DNA of 17,955 nt from JBBRWV01 sp038248985 (GCA_038248985.1 JBBRWV010000076.1:1-17955), one strand, 5' to 3'; shown: positions 8,001-16,295, counted from the first letter of the stretch. Numbers and translations are program-made. Notes: a model not told the origin generated them from the letters alone.

Positions 8001-8876
8001 ACGAATCCGCACCTCCGCCGCCTCGTTATGATCCCCCGCTTCCGGACGCAGCGTAATCGCACTGTTGCCCACCGGCTCGATGCTCCGCTCGTACACCAGC
8101 GTCTCCTTGCTTGAGGCCGCCTGCTGATACGTCATCAATTCCGAAATCATCTTCTGTGAATCATTCTTGCTGTACAGCCACGTGCGCATCCCCGCGTATC
8201 CTCCCCGCGTCACTTTCGCCCGCACCAAAAATTGTTCCCCGATCGGCAGCACTTCCGGCTGCTTCCCGTCCGCCGTCTCCCACGCAAACTCCACGTTCGT
8301 CAGCCGCGGCCATTCCGCCGTCGGGCTGAACGCCACCCACCGCCCAAACAACAGCTTGCTGATTTCCGGCTTCGCAAAACCAATCAACAGCGCCACCAAT
8401 AACAATATCGCCGCCACCGCCAGTGTCCGGTTCGCCCGCCGGAAATCCAGCGAATCCTCAAACCGCACCCCCGCCGTCTTCGCCGCCGTCGTCTCCACAT
8501 GCCGCGCCGCGATCGCATTGCTGTTGATCGTCCCGCTCTGCACAAAATGCACCGCCGAGATCAACTCATCCGCCAACTGCTTGTTGTTGTTCTCCACCCG
8601 GCTCGCCAAAAATTGATCCGTCAACTTCGTCGACAGCGGTGCCACCAGCTTCTTATACACCACCACCGCCAGCGTCCCCACGAACGCCATCAGCAGCAAC
8701 GCCCGCGTCGCCACTGAAAAATGCACCAGCCAATCCCCCACCGCCAGCACCAATATCGCCGCCACCGCTCCCGCCACCACCAAGCCAATCCCATGCAGCG
8801 ACACCACCAGACGCACCCGACCGCGTAGACGTGAAAGACGTTCTACCAGGGGATGCGATGCTGACAATTGTGACAT
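5016..8876 (-). CDS. DUF4175-type inner-membrane protein with long coiled-coil tail
   Basis: The 1286-residue product has TM helices at about 24-50, 58-76 and 151-168. Between the last two is the DUF4175-like segment ASRVENNNKQLADELISAV (91-109). A beta-rich, Ig-like extracytoplasmic region follows (about 185-560). Most of the rest is charged helix rich in Lys, Glu, Ala and Gln, probably coiled coil, broken by a KDPxA repeat linker (about 704-740) and a ten-glycine tract (1205-1214). Family assignment rests on the TM layout, the N-terminal motif and gene context. No catalytic site is visible, so a scaffold or force-transmitting role is inference. Start: ATG at 8876 with AAGGAG (8884-8889) 7 bases upstream. 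An upstream in-frame ATG at 8939 has no such site and would put polar residues before the normal N-terminus. It lies between the vWA/GATase-like genes and the secreted-protein genes. Confidence 0.85.
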   Translation of the reverse strand: MSQLSASHPLVERLSRLRGRVRLVVSLHGIGLVVAGAVAAILVLAVGDWLVHFSVATRALLLMAFVGTLAVVVYKKLVAPLSTKLTDQFLASRVENNNKQLADELISAVHFVQSGTINSNAIAARHVETTAAKTAGVRFEDSLDFRRANRTLAVAAILLLVALLIGFAKPEISKLLFGRWVAFSPTAEWPRLTNVEFAWETADGKQPEVLPIGEQFLVRAKVTRGGYAGMRTWLYSKNDSQKMISELMTYQQAASSKETLVYERSIEPVGNSAITLRPEAGDHNEAAEVRIRLAPRPVISELSAAITPPAYVKNVDPTKPVAPVMVDLLTQSGRAVEGASVALRIKSSKPFLIDDQGRPNVRFFDQVKDTEIKLANATMRLLEPNVAQVTFPAKQTLQVRTLMRDADGFENRVGGTLSMEVIPDAMPTVVITEPRRMAERLEGGELKLEIQANDDMGLDGLKLVAERFDAKPGEAAVFTTDLQWTETTVDAAVGTTMGKANYTWDLTPLKLAAGTRLSFYVMVQDNFEVSEKSVAQPLPRMMIAGANGMVRHDWVKSAPLALQIRTAEDIAERNRRELNEVRERIMNLKKQQDQTKTQVDAIEKTMATSGVSTNQQKAQLSELAQTQAQQAAAANAIQQRVEQIKKDLAENKLGETDMGKLAQEVAAGMKDVGTNNMPKAVSELSKAAEAAGGAESGKPEGEENKDPAGKDPAAKDPTAKDPNAKKDPAAKDPTAKSDPAGKSAKGEPSEGSPEAGKPSKGSPQEGAQQASKAAKGASEQQKEAIEKMDKMIAELGKAGDIDSAKAKLKEIQKEQDKVTQEAREAMAPIAGKKPEDLSKDLKEKLDQLAGKQKDLANQTAALTEDMKKAAGDAAKAGDPASAESLSKAAEAGESSKASESQSKAGDAMSKNQSSKTAGEQAAASEGLKKMMEELEKQDQRQLEQLSRELAALLADLQKLVKEEKQLQTETTAAGDKAGKKVLATLGNQQGRTHQNTIVAQKKAESTKDSQKAANDIRDAADAMGLAATSLFEANQPAALPPEVLAIASLEEAIKKLEKQKQEVDNKLKEKDLAAFIKQYEGIRAAQAALKGQSDAMEAKRLAAADKQLERIDTMKLAELATTQAELKKQIGEISGEEKIKEFEVVLWMNGQIETYMDKSRDLMSKAKTDRALASSQQTAIDRITSIIEALKEEKDKPKEFENESGGGGGGGGGGKKPPLVPPSAQLKLLKAMQDIVNGQTKSVNREVVKAGSPDAKAELKQEASHLGKQQGEIKDLADKVMEKLKQ
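5235..5264 (-). repeat. Ten-glycine codon tract inside the DUF4175-type gene
   Basis: Ten consecutive glycine codons (GGT, GGG and GGC mixed) encode a flexible joint between the long helical region and the C-terminal about 70 residues. The mixed codons argue against a recent single-codon slippage expansion. Confidence 0.85.
6657..6765 (-). repeat. KDP(A/T)A-coding tandem repeat in the DUF4175-type gene
   Basis: About seven imperfect units of 15 to 18 bases encode KDPAG, KDPAA, KDPTA, KDPNAK, KDPAA, KDPTA and SDPAG in series. A 26-base block is repeated exactly at 6670-6695 and 6718-6743, so part of the array arose by a recent 48-base duplication. The product is a hydrophilic, proline-punctuated linker between helical segments, and its length probably varies between strains. 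Confidence 0.8.
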
Positions 8877-8883
8877 GGCCAAG

Positions 8884-8889
8884 CTCCTT
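8884..8889 (-). promoter_or_regulatory. Ribosome-binding site deciding the start of the DUF4175-type gene
   Basis: AAGGAG on the minus strand, 7 bases before the ATG at 8876. It favours this start over the in-frame ATG at 8939. Confidence 0.7.
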
Positions 8890-9015
8890 CGAAACTGGAA
8901 ATATGTACAGCTAAAAGCGTGATGAGTATACGTTGCCACCCCCCTGAATGTGTTTCCAAAAACCCCGCATTTCCCTCCCCCCTAAAATGAACCAACCCCC
9001 TCCCCTCCCACTTCA

Positions 9016-9044
9016 ACCTTGAACCTTGCACCTTGAAACCTGGA
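9016..9044. repeat. Heptanucleotide tandem repeat
   Basis: The core ACCTTG starts at 9016, 9023 and 9030, giving a period of exactly seven bases, followed by a decayed unit ACCTGG at 9038. The seventh base alternates A/C/A. Such CAAGGTT-type heptamers look like intergenic repeat family members, not coding sequence. Confidence 0.65.
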
Positions 9045-9080
9045 ACGTCCCGTCCCTCCCCCTCCTCTCATAAATCGCCG

Positions 9081-9100
9081 CCCATCCGCGTCCATCGGCG
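9081..9100. repeat. Decamer direct repeat
   Basis: CCCATCCGCG (9081-9090) is followed at once by TCCATCGGCG (9091-9100), differing at two positions. It resembles the ATCCGCGTCCATC-type intergenic repeats I recall from planctomycete and verrucomicrobial genomes. That comparison is from memory only. Confidence 0.45.
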
Positions 9101-9127
9101 GCTCCCCCCGGCGGTTCCCCCCGCCCT

Positions 9128-11563
9128 TCAAATCAACCCCGCACGCTTTCGATACAACCACTCCCACGTCGCCAGCACCACAATCAACAGCAACGCGATC
9201 GGCTTGCTCCACAGCTCTTCCGACAAACTCAGCAACGACGGTATCGATCGATCCGGTATCAGCTTCAACAACTCCTCGCCCCGATACAGCGGCAGCAAAC
9301 TCCCCGTCGTCTTCACGCTCACCATCGTCAAACCTTCAATATCCGCCGTCGATCTCTCAAACTCACGCCCCGGCGCCGTGATCTCCAAATCATACGCCGC
9401 CACATCCACCGGCAGCGTCCCCGCCGGTATGCTCAACGTGAACTTGCCCACCGTCGTCGCCGTGACAATCCCCTCCAACTTCTCCTGCGAACCCGGCAAC
9501 CGATTCAATACAATCGACTCCTGCGGCTGGCCCCGCTCATCCACCACCTGCACCGTCACCTGGCTCGGAATCTGGGCCACCAGCGTCTGATCCTTGATGT
9601 CCATCGACACATGTACCGAACGCCCCACCTCGGTCCGCGCACTGTCCGCGTACATCATGATCCGCTTGCTCTGACCCATCGCCTTGTTCTGGTAAAGCAT
9701 CCGGCACATCTGCAGCCAATAGCTCTGAAACAACGGCTCACCGTTGTAACGCCGCCAACGCCACGTGTCGCACACCGCCGAAAACAGCGTCCGACCTTCC
9801 CCGTAAAATCCCACCACCACCATCGGCAACGGCTGACCCGCCACCGTCCGCGTCGGATGCACCGCCAGCACTTCCGACCCTGGCTTGCTCCCCTGCACTG
9901 GCTTGAACCAGTAAAACTCCGGCAGCGTCGTCATCTGCCGCAAATTCGTCTCCGCGTCCTCAAAAAACCGGAACAAATTGCTGTCCTTCCCCGCCGCCGT
10001 CAACGTTAAATTAAACGCCGTGTTGTCCGACGCCGCCATGATCCGTGCCCGCGGGTCAATCTCGTCCGGCACGATCGGCAACAGCACTTCCAACGCCGTC
10101 CCCTTGTAGCTCTCCGGGTTGTGCTGGAATCCCGCGATCCACGCAATCCCACCCCCTTTTTTCCTCACAAAATCAATGATGATCTTCTGCTGCGTCGTGG
10201 AAAAAAACGCCGGCTCCACGTCGCCGATGATCAGCACATCGTATTTCCCCAACTCCTCTTCCGTCTCCGGAAAACGCGTGATCGGAAGGTCCCCCTCCTG
10301 CGCAAAATTCTCATCCGCCGACAGCAGCAGCGTGCTCACGTCGATCGTCTTCTCGCGAATCAATTCCGTCTTCAAATATCGGTATTCCCAGCGCGGATAC
10401 CCCTCCACGTACAACACGCTCATCTTCGCGTCCAGCAGTACCGTGCTCCCTTTCTCCACGTTGTTCTTCAAGTTCAACTCTTCCATCCCCGCCGTCACCG
10501 GCTCTACCCGTACCACCAACTCCACATTCTCCCGCTTCTCCGCACCCTTCTTCTCCGGCTTGATCATCATCTCCCCCTCCAGCGACTTCTTCGACGGCTC
10601 CAGCGTGAATTCCTTGCTCATCATCGGCGTCTCCGCCCCGTCCATCACCCGGTACACCGTCACCTTCACCGGCGTCGGCTTCTCAATCCCCGTCCCCGAT
10701 AAACTAAACCGCAACGCCACCGGATCCTTCGAAAACGCATTCTCCGGTATCTGCAAACTCGCCAGCTTCAAATCCAAAGGCTCCTCCGCCTGCCCCAGTG
10801 GCAAGGCAAATATCTTCACGTTCGTCCGCTTCGCCAGGTCCACCGCCTGGTCGATCCGCGATCCCTTCTCCGTCGTCTGTCCGTCGCTCATCAGCACGAT
10901 CGAACTCACCCGCTCACCCTGCGTGTTCTGCAAAATATCCTGCACCACCATCGGCAAATCCGTCGACTCCCCCGTCGCCTGCTCCTTCCCCAGCTTCCCA
11001 AGCAACTCCGTCACTTGCTCCGGCGTGTGCGCAATCCCCACCAGCCGCGCCCCGTTTGACCCCGCGAAAATCGCCACGTTCTGCGTCTCCGTCAAATCCC
11101 GAATCCACTTCGCCTTCCCCAACCCCGCCAGCGCCACGTCAAATCGATTGATCCGCGCCCCCGCCGGACGTGTCGCCGCACCCGTCATCGCCAGCTTAAT
11201 GTAGTCCCGCATCAGCGGATCCTTGTACGGATCCTCCAGCGTCATCGACATCGATGTGTCCACCCACACCGCCACCACCGATCGCGACTTCTCCTCCCGA
11301 TCCAATACCAGCATCGGCCGGCAAAACAGCAACAAACACGACACCAGCGTCGCCGCGCGCAAAATCCCCAGTATCCGCCGCCGCGTCGGCGTCGTCGTCT
11401 GACGACGGTAAGACCAGTACCCAAACACCGCCAGCACCAGCGCCGCCGGCAGGATCCACATCGGATACTCGATCCCAAAGCTGAACCGCGTCCCCGCACT
11501 GAACGTCACCTTGTCCAGCGAGAATAGAAAATTAAGTATCTGTTGGAACATCGCGTCCTGCAT
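9128..11563 (-). CDS. Membrane-anchored vWA protein with inactive GATase1-like domain
   Basis: The 811-residue product has TM helices at about 35-51 and 66-81 and near the C-terminus (about 787-804). The vWA domain (about 95-260) has a complete MIDAS: D102-x-S104-x-S106, T201 (in GESTDL) and D227 (in SDGQ). A beta-rich region (about 262-375) precedes a class I glutamine-amidotransferase-like domain (about 380-497: VLYVEGYPRWEYRYL, then VLIIGDVEP and WIAGFQH). At the nucleophile elbow Phe479 stands where the catalytic Cys would be, so glutaminase activity is not expected. A second beta-rich region (about 640-760) follows. It starts 14 bases after the BatA-like gene ends, so tight co-expression is likely. 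The ATG at 11551 is an alternative start with AGGA four bases upstream; both give the same fold. A partner of the MoxR ATPase by context. Confidence 0.9.
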   Translation of the reverse strand: MQDAMFQQILNFLFSLDKVTFSAGTRFSFGIEYPMWILPAALVLAVFGYWSYRRQTTTPTRRRILGILRAATLVSCLLLFCRPMLVLDREEKSRSVVAVWVDTSMSMTLEDPYKDPLMRDYIKLAMTGAATRPAGARINRFDVALAGLGKAKWIRDLTETQNVAIFAGSNGARLVGIAHTPEQVTELLGKLGKEQATGESTDLPMVVQDILQNTQGERVSSIVLMSDGQTTEKGSRIDQAVDLAKRTNVKIFALPLGQAEEPLDLKLASLQIPENAFSKDPVALRFSLSGTGIEKPTPVKVTVYRVMDGAETPMMSKEFTLEPSKKSLEGEMMIKPEKKGAEKRENVELVVRVEPVTAGMEELNLKNNVEKGSTVLLDAKMSVLYVEGYPRWEYRYLKTELIREKTIDVSTLLLSADENFAQEGDLPITRFPETEEELGKYDVLIIGDVEPAFFSTTQQKIIIDFVRKKGGGIAWIAGFQHNPESYKGTALEVLLPIVPDEIDPRARIMAASDNTAFNLTLTAAGKDSNLFRFFEDAETNLRQMTTLPEFYWFKPVQGSKPGSEVLAVHPTRTVAGQPLPMVVVGFYGEGRTLFSAVCDTWRWRRYNGEPLFQSYWLQMCRMLYQNKAMGQSKRIMMYADSARTEVGRSVHVSMDIKDQTLVAQIPSQVTVQVVDERGQPQESIVLNRLPGSQEKLEGIVTATTVGKFTLSIPAGTLPVDVAAYDLEITAPGREFERSTADIEGLTMVSVKTTGSLLPLYRGEELLKLIPDRSIPSLLSLSEELWSKPIALLLIVVLATWEWLYRKRAGLI

Positions 11564-11577
11564 CTCTACTTAGAAAA

Positions 11578-13815
11578 TTACTTGTAAACCGAGAACAATC
11601 GCGCCAGAATCGTCTCTAACATAAACAATCCCAACGCCACAAGAATGAGCCAGCGACCGATCGGCGTCCCGGAAGTCTTGTCCTCCGCGCCGCCGCGCAC
11701 TTCCAACTCCTTCGTCTGCTGCATGATCTCCGTCGCATCCAATCCCGTCGCCGCCGCAAACGCCCCCTTCGTCAGGTGCCGGATGTCCGCCTCCCCGCTG
11801 TCCGCGTTCACCGCCACCACCGCTCCCGTGTTCCCCCCCGACGGCCCGTACATCCCCGCAAACGTCAACGCACCGCTGCTCTCCAGCCGCGCCTTCCCGT
11901 CCACTCCCACCTTCGTCGACACATTCAACCGCTGATTCCGCGGCCCGCTCCACGACCCCGCCACCGCCTGATCCGCCGCCAGATTGATCTTCTCCCCCAG
12001 CCGCAACGTCAGACCCTCCACCTCCCGCGGCATCGCAAAATACGTCAACTCATGGATAAACGGCAGAAAGGAGGGCTTCCCCCCAAACAAGTTCCACCGA
12101 CTGTCCGCCGTGCTCGCAAATTGCACCACGCGCCCTTTCCCCACCACCTTCGTCACCACCGCCGCATCGCTTACCCCGCCCTCGCGCGGCGCATATCGCA
12201 AAATAACTTCCGCGCTCCCATCCTTCGGCAAACCCAGGTTCAAATACTGGCTCGTCTGCACCTGCGTGAACCCCACCTTCAAGCCCGTCTTGTACGCGTC
12301 CCCGAACATCTTCAACACCGGATGCGAAAAATCCTCCGCAAACGTCGTGCTGCTCGGCTTCAAATCCTTGTCCATCACCGCCACCAACTGCCCAAACGTC
12401 GCCGGCAACAGCTTCGCCCCGCCTTCCCCCAGCGCCTTGTTCATCGTCTCCACATTGGTGTGACCCCCCGGAAATACCATCAGCAACCCACCCTCCTCCA
12501 CAAACTTCTTCAACTGCTCCAGCGTCGCCGGCCCCGGCGTCGCCGTGTCGCTCAACACCACCACCCGGTACTGACTCAGCGGCGTCGTCGGCAACTCAAT
12601 CTCCGTCACCACCTTCGGCGCAAATACGCTCGCCGATTTTCCCTCATTCGACAACCCGTACGCAAACCACAAATACGTCGTGCTCCCCAAAGTCCGATTG
12701 TCCTGCGGGCTCCCATCCACCAGCAGCACCGGCACTTCCTTGTGCACGTTCATCATCAACCGACGCACATCGTCCACCGGCAAAAGATCCGCCGGCAACT
12801 TCGCCTCCAGAAAATGCCGCCCCGCCGTCGGTAGGCTCACCGCCACCACCACCTCCTTCGTCGCCCCCGCTTCCATCTTCCCCAACTTCTGCTGCGCCAC
12901 CTCCACCCCATCCAGCGTCACACGCAACGGCAAATCAATCTGCGCCTGATCCGTCCCGTTCATCACCGTGATCGTAAATTCATTCAAAATCCCCGCCACC
13001 ACCGCCGGCCGCACCGCACGAATATCCACCACCGCTACGTTGCTCTGCGCATCCACCCCCACGTCCGCCACCCGCACCGAGGTCGCCACCTTCTTCAACT
13101 CTTCAATCGTCTTCTTCAATCGCTCCGGGTCCACCCCGCCCTCCGCCTTCCCCGCGCCCTGCACGCTGCTCTTCGACATATCCGTCAGCATCACCACCTG
13201 CCGCGCCGATGTCTCCTTCTGCATCGTCTTAAACGTCTCCGTCGTCTGCTCAATCGCCCCCGCCAGATCCGTCCCGCTGTCCGTCACCTGCGCCGCCGCT
13301 ATCTCCGCCCGCAAGGCCCGGTGATCCAGTGTCGGCTTGTTCCCCAACTGCAAACCCGTCCCGCTCGCCCGCACAATCATCGCCTTGTCCCCGCTGCTCA
13401 ACCCGCTCAACCACTTGTCCGCCAGCTTCCGGCTCTGCTCAAACGCCGACGGCGCCCCCGGCTTCCCATACCCCATCGAATACGAATCGTCCCACACCAA
13501 CACCGCCACCCGCTGCCCCCTGAGCACGTTCCCCAACGCCCCGCAACCGCTCAAAAAAAACTGCGAAATGCCCGCCGCTATCACCAGCAACGCCAAACAA
13601 CGCAACGCCAGCAGCATCCACCGCTGAAACTTCAACCGCCGCGCATTCCGCCGCTGCGCCGCCAGCAAAAATTCCATCGCCGCCCAGATCACAATCCGGA
13701 ACTTCCGCTTGTTGAGCAAGTGAATGATGATCGGTATCGACGTCGCCGCCGCACCCGCGGCAAACAGCCACGGCGCCATGAAACCAATTGCCAAAACCTG
13801 AATCATCGCCAACAT
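11578..13815 (-). CDS. BatA-like membrane protein: vWA plus GATase1-like domain
   Basis: The 745-residue product opens with the BatA/aerotolerance-operon N-terminal domain: TM helix about 10-33, then HLLNKRKFRIVIWAAMEFL (32-50), a basic stretch, and a second TM helix (66-88). The vWA domain (about 102-255) has an intact MIDAS: D109-x-S111-x-S113, T182 (in SGTDLAGA) and D212 (in LTDMS). A beta-sandwich region (about 255-355) leads to a GATase1-like Rossmann fold (361-456: VPVLLVDGSPQ to LLMVFPGGH), where PGG replaces the Cys-containing nucleophile elbow. The single C-terminal TM helix is at about 720-738. It is built like the next gene, so the two may be ancient duplicates acting as a pair. 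ATG at 13815 has AAGGG 7 bases upstream. BatA-type proteins usually work with an adjacent MoxR ATPase and DUF58 protein, as found here. Confidence 0.92.
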   Translation of the reverse strand: MLAMIQVLAIGFMAPWLFAAGAAATSIPIIIHLLNKRKFRIVIWAAMEFLLAAQRRNARRLKFQRWMLLALRCLALLVIAAGISQFFLSGCGALGNVLRGQRVAVLVWDDSYSMGYGKPGAPSAFEQSRKLADKWLSGLSSGDKAMIVRASGTGLQLGNKPTLDHRALRAEIAAAQVTDSGTDLAGAIEQTTETFKTMQKETSARQVVMLTDMSKSSVQGAGKAEGGVDPERLKKTIEELKKVATSVRVADVGVDAQSNVAVVDIRAVRPAVVAGILNEFTITVMNGTDQAQIDLPLRVTLDGVEVAQQKLGKMEAGATKEVVVAVSLPTAGRHFLEAKLPADLLPVDDVRRLMMNVHKEVPVLLVDGSPQDNRTLGSTTYLWFAYGLSNEGKSASVFAPKVVTEIELPTTPLSQYRVVVLSDTATPGPATLEQLKKFVEEGGLLMVFPGGHTNVETMNKALGEGGAKLLPATFGQLVAVMDKDLKPSSTTFAEDFSHPVLKMFGDAYKTGLKVGFTQVQTSQYLNLGLPKDGSAEVILRYAPREGGVSDAAVVTKVVGKGRVVQFASTADSRWNLFGGKPSFLPFIHELTYFAMPREVEGLTLRLGEKINLAADQAVAGSWSGPRNQRLNVSTKVGVDGKARLESSGALTFAGMYGPSGGNTGAVVAVNADSGEADIRHLTKGAFAAATGLDATEIMQQTKELEVRGGAEDKTSGTPIGRWLILVALGLFMLETILARLFSVYK

Positions 13816-13892
13816 CCAAAACCCTTAATTACCCGTCGCCTGTGTGATTAGGTCGTCCTCGCTGTCCGTCGTTCTGCCGTGTCAAAAAAAAC

Positions 13893-14837
13893 TCACTTCA
13901 TCCGCGCCGCACGCGTCGCCAGGAAACCCGGCAACGTCACGTCCAAAGGCAAACTCGTGTCCACCTGCACATAGTCCACATGCATCTTGTGACACGCTTC
14001 CCGAATGATCTCCGAATGTTTCTTCATCTCTTCAATGTACGCGTCCCGCAAACTCCGCGGCTCCACCACCAGCTCCCCCAACTCTTCCATCCCCTTGAAC
14101 AACGTCGTGCTCTCAAATGGAAAATCAATCTCGTCATTGTCCAATATCTGCAGCAATATCAAATCGTGCCGCTTGTAACGCAAATGCTGCAAACCCTTCA
14201 CAATCGCCTCCGCATCATCAAACAAATCGCTGATCAGCACGATCAAGCTCCGATGACGCAACTGCTCCGCCATCTCGCTCAACATCGCCCCCGTCCGCGT
14301 CTTCCGATTCTTCGGCACTGTCGTCAGCTCATCCACAATCGTTCGCCATTGCTTCGGATTGTTGCTCGGCTTGATGAAGTGCCGCATCTTCTCGTCAAAC
14401 ACTGCCAGCCCCGCCGAATCCTGCTGATGCAACGCCACATACGCCAGACTCGCCGCAATGCTCGTCGCATGATCGAACTTCCGCCAGCCCCCGTCCGGCT
14501 TCCACCCCTTCGTCTGCGCCCCCGCATACGTCATGCTTTCCGATGCATCCACCAGCAGCATCACCTGCAGATTCGTCTCTTCCTCATACTGCTTGATGTA
14601 ATGCCGGTCCGTCCGCCCAAACACCTTCCAGTCGATGTAACGCGTGTCATCGCCCTGCACATACTGCCGGTGTTGCGCAAACTCAATGCTGAAACCTTTA
14701 TACGGAGACCGGTGCATCCCCGTGATAAACCCCTCCACGATCAGCCGCGCCCGTATGTCCAGCGCCTGCACCTTCGCCAGCGTCCGCGGGTCCAGGTACT
14801 TGCGATAATCCGTCGTCTGTTCAGCAGTAGTCGTCAT
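13893..14837 (-). CDS. DUF58 protein with vWA-type MIDAS
   Basis: The 314-residue soluble protein is of full family length. The DUF58 signature is at 62-86: GDDTRYIDWKVFGR followed by KQYEEE. A vWA-like fold carries a complete MIDAS: D97-x-S99-x-S101, T182 (in RTGA) and D204 (in LISDLFDD). No TM helices are present, so it acts in the cytoplasm, presumably as the vWA partner that a MoxR ATPase binds. The family function is still poorly defined; some members are needed for stress tolerance or enzyme maturation. The ATG at 14837 has only a weak GGTGTGG leader, but alternative starts would cut into conserved sequence. It lies between moxR (104-base gap holding a nested inverted repeat) and the BatA-like gene (77-base gap), the usual gene order of Bat operons. 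Confidence 0.95.
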   Translation of the reverse strand: MTTTAEQTTDYRKYLDPRTLAKVQALDIRARLIVEGFITGMHRSPYKGFSIEFAQHRQYVQGDDTRYIDWKVFGRTDRHYIKQYEEETNLQVMLLVDASESMTYAGAQTKGWKPDGGWRKFDHATSIAASLAYVALHQQDSAGLAVFDEKMRHFIKPSNNPKQWRTIVDELTTVPKNRKTRTGAMLSEMAEQLRHRSLIVLISDLFDDAEAIVKGLQHLRYKRHDLILLQILDNDEIDFPFESTTLFKGMEELGELVVEPRSLRDAYIEEMKKHSEIIREACHKMHVDYVQVDTSLPLDVTLPGFLATRAARMK

Positions 14838-14871
14838 TCCACACCAGAAGCAAAAATCAGGAAACAGGAAT

Positions 14872-14926
14872 CAAGAAGCTCAACCACATGTAACAGCAGC
14901 AAGAACTCCTTGCTCCTCGCTTCTTG
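14872..14926 (-). repeat. Nested inverted repeat between moxR and the DUF58 gene
   Basis: The outer arms CAAGAAGC (14872-14879) and GCTTCTTG (14919-14926) are perfectly complementary. Inside, AGCAAG (14898-14903) and CTTGCT (14909-14914) form a second perfect stem with a 5-base loop. In the transcript this could fold as a long irregular hairpin just past the moxR stop codon. No T-run follows directly, so a terminator is unlikely. Attenuation or 3-prime-end protection, giving more moxR than downstream message, is inference. Confidence 0.5.
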
Positions 14927-14941
14927 TGACTTGCCTCGGCG

Positions 14942-16015
<1,074 letters not shown>

Positions 16016-16020
16016 ATGTG

Positions 16021-16026
16021 CTCCTA
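16021..16026 (-). promoter_or_regulatory. Ribosome-binding site deciding the moxR start
   Basis: TAGGAG on the minus strand, 5 bases before the ATG at 16015. It favours this start over the upstream ATG at 16069. Confidence 0.75.
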
Positions 16027-16046
16027 AAAATCCTGCGGGCCGTTTG

Positions 16047-16062
16047 CGAGTGCAGCCACTCG
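16047..16062 (-). repeat. Hairpin in the moxR leader
   Basis: CGAGTG (16047-16052) and CACTCG (16057-16062) form a perfect 6-bp stem with a 4-base loop, about 20 bases upstream of the moxR ribosome-binding site. It could shape the 5-prime end of the message if transcription starts upstream of it. Role unknown. Confidence 0.4.
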
Positions 16063-16242
16063 TACTCATGAGAATCTAGCCTAATCGCATCCCCAAAAAG
16101 ATGCCACGGACCATTTCCCAAACCAACCGACCAACGCGTCCTCTATTCGTTGCCACCCTCCTCATCTTGTTACTCCCCCCCATAAAAAAGAACTTCCTAA
16201 CGCTGACCCCTCACCCCACACGCCTCACCCCTCGCAACAAAT

Positions 16243-16264
16243 AGTATAGAAAATCATCTATACT
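16243..16264. promoter_or_regulatory. Perfect dyad, candidate operator
   Basis: AGTATAGA (16243-16250) and TCTATACT (16257-16264) are exact inverted repeats around six bases, in an AT-rich island of otherwise C-rich DNA. The dyad ends three bases before the -35 box of the glycosyltransferase promoter. That is where a dimeric regulator of class II activator or repressor type would bind. The cognate regulator is not in the window. Confidence 0.55.
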
Positions 16265-16267
16265 CCA

Positions 16268-16295
16268 TTGACATCCCCCGTTGCCCCTCTACTAT
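16268..16295 (+). promoter_or_regulatory. Sigma70-type promoter of the glycosyltransferase gene
   Basis: A consensus -35 box TTGACA (16268-16273), a 16-base spacer and TACTAT (16290-16295, four of six to consensus) form the best promoter in the window. The expected start of transcription is near 16302, giving a leader of about 20 bases that just includes the ribosome-binding site GAGGTG (16313-16318) ahead of the ATG at 16323. Confidence 0.65.

Larger units (their letters stand above)
8877..9127. other. Intergenic region with short tandem repeats
   Basis: These 251 bases between the two largest genes of the array contain no credible gene. The plus strand is pyrimidine-rich with many C-runs. 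Two short tandem repeats lie inside (9016-9044 and 9081-9100). I see no convincing promoter or T-tailed hairpin. It is the longest gap in the array, so the DUF4175-type gene may rely on read-through. Confidence 0.6.

Noticed and set aside
8877..8939. Upstream ATG at 8939 as start of the DUF4175-type gene
   Set aside because: No Shine-Dalgarno, and the extra 21 residues look non-native; the ATG at 8876 has AAGGAG at ideal spacing.
13884..13891. Eight T residues (minus strand) just after the DUF58 stop codon, as an intrinsic terminator
   Set aside because: No solid hairpin directly before it, and the Bat gene order argues for read-through.
16016..16069. Upstream ATG at 16069 as start of moxR
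   Set aside because: The ATG at 16015 has TAGGAG 5 bases upstream, and the extension is not family-like.
16040..16160. A promoter for moxR on the minus strand
   Set aside because: Candidates such as TTGGGG with TCTCAT match poorly; the true promoter cannot be picked from sequence alone.
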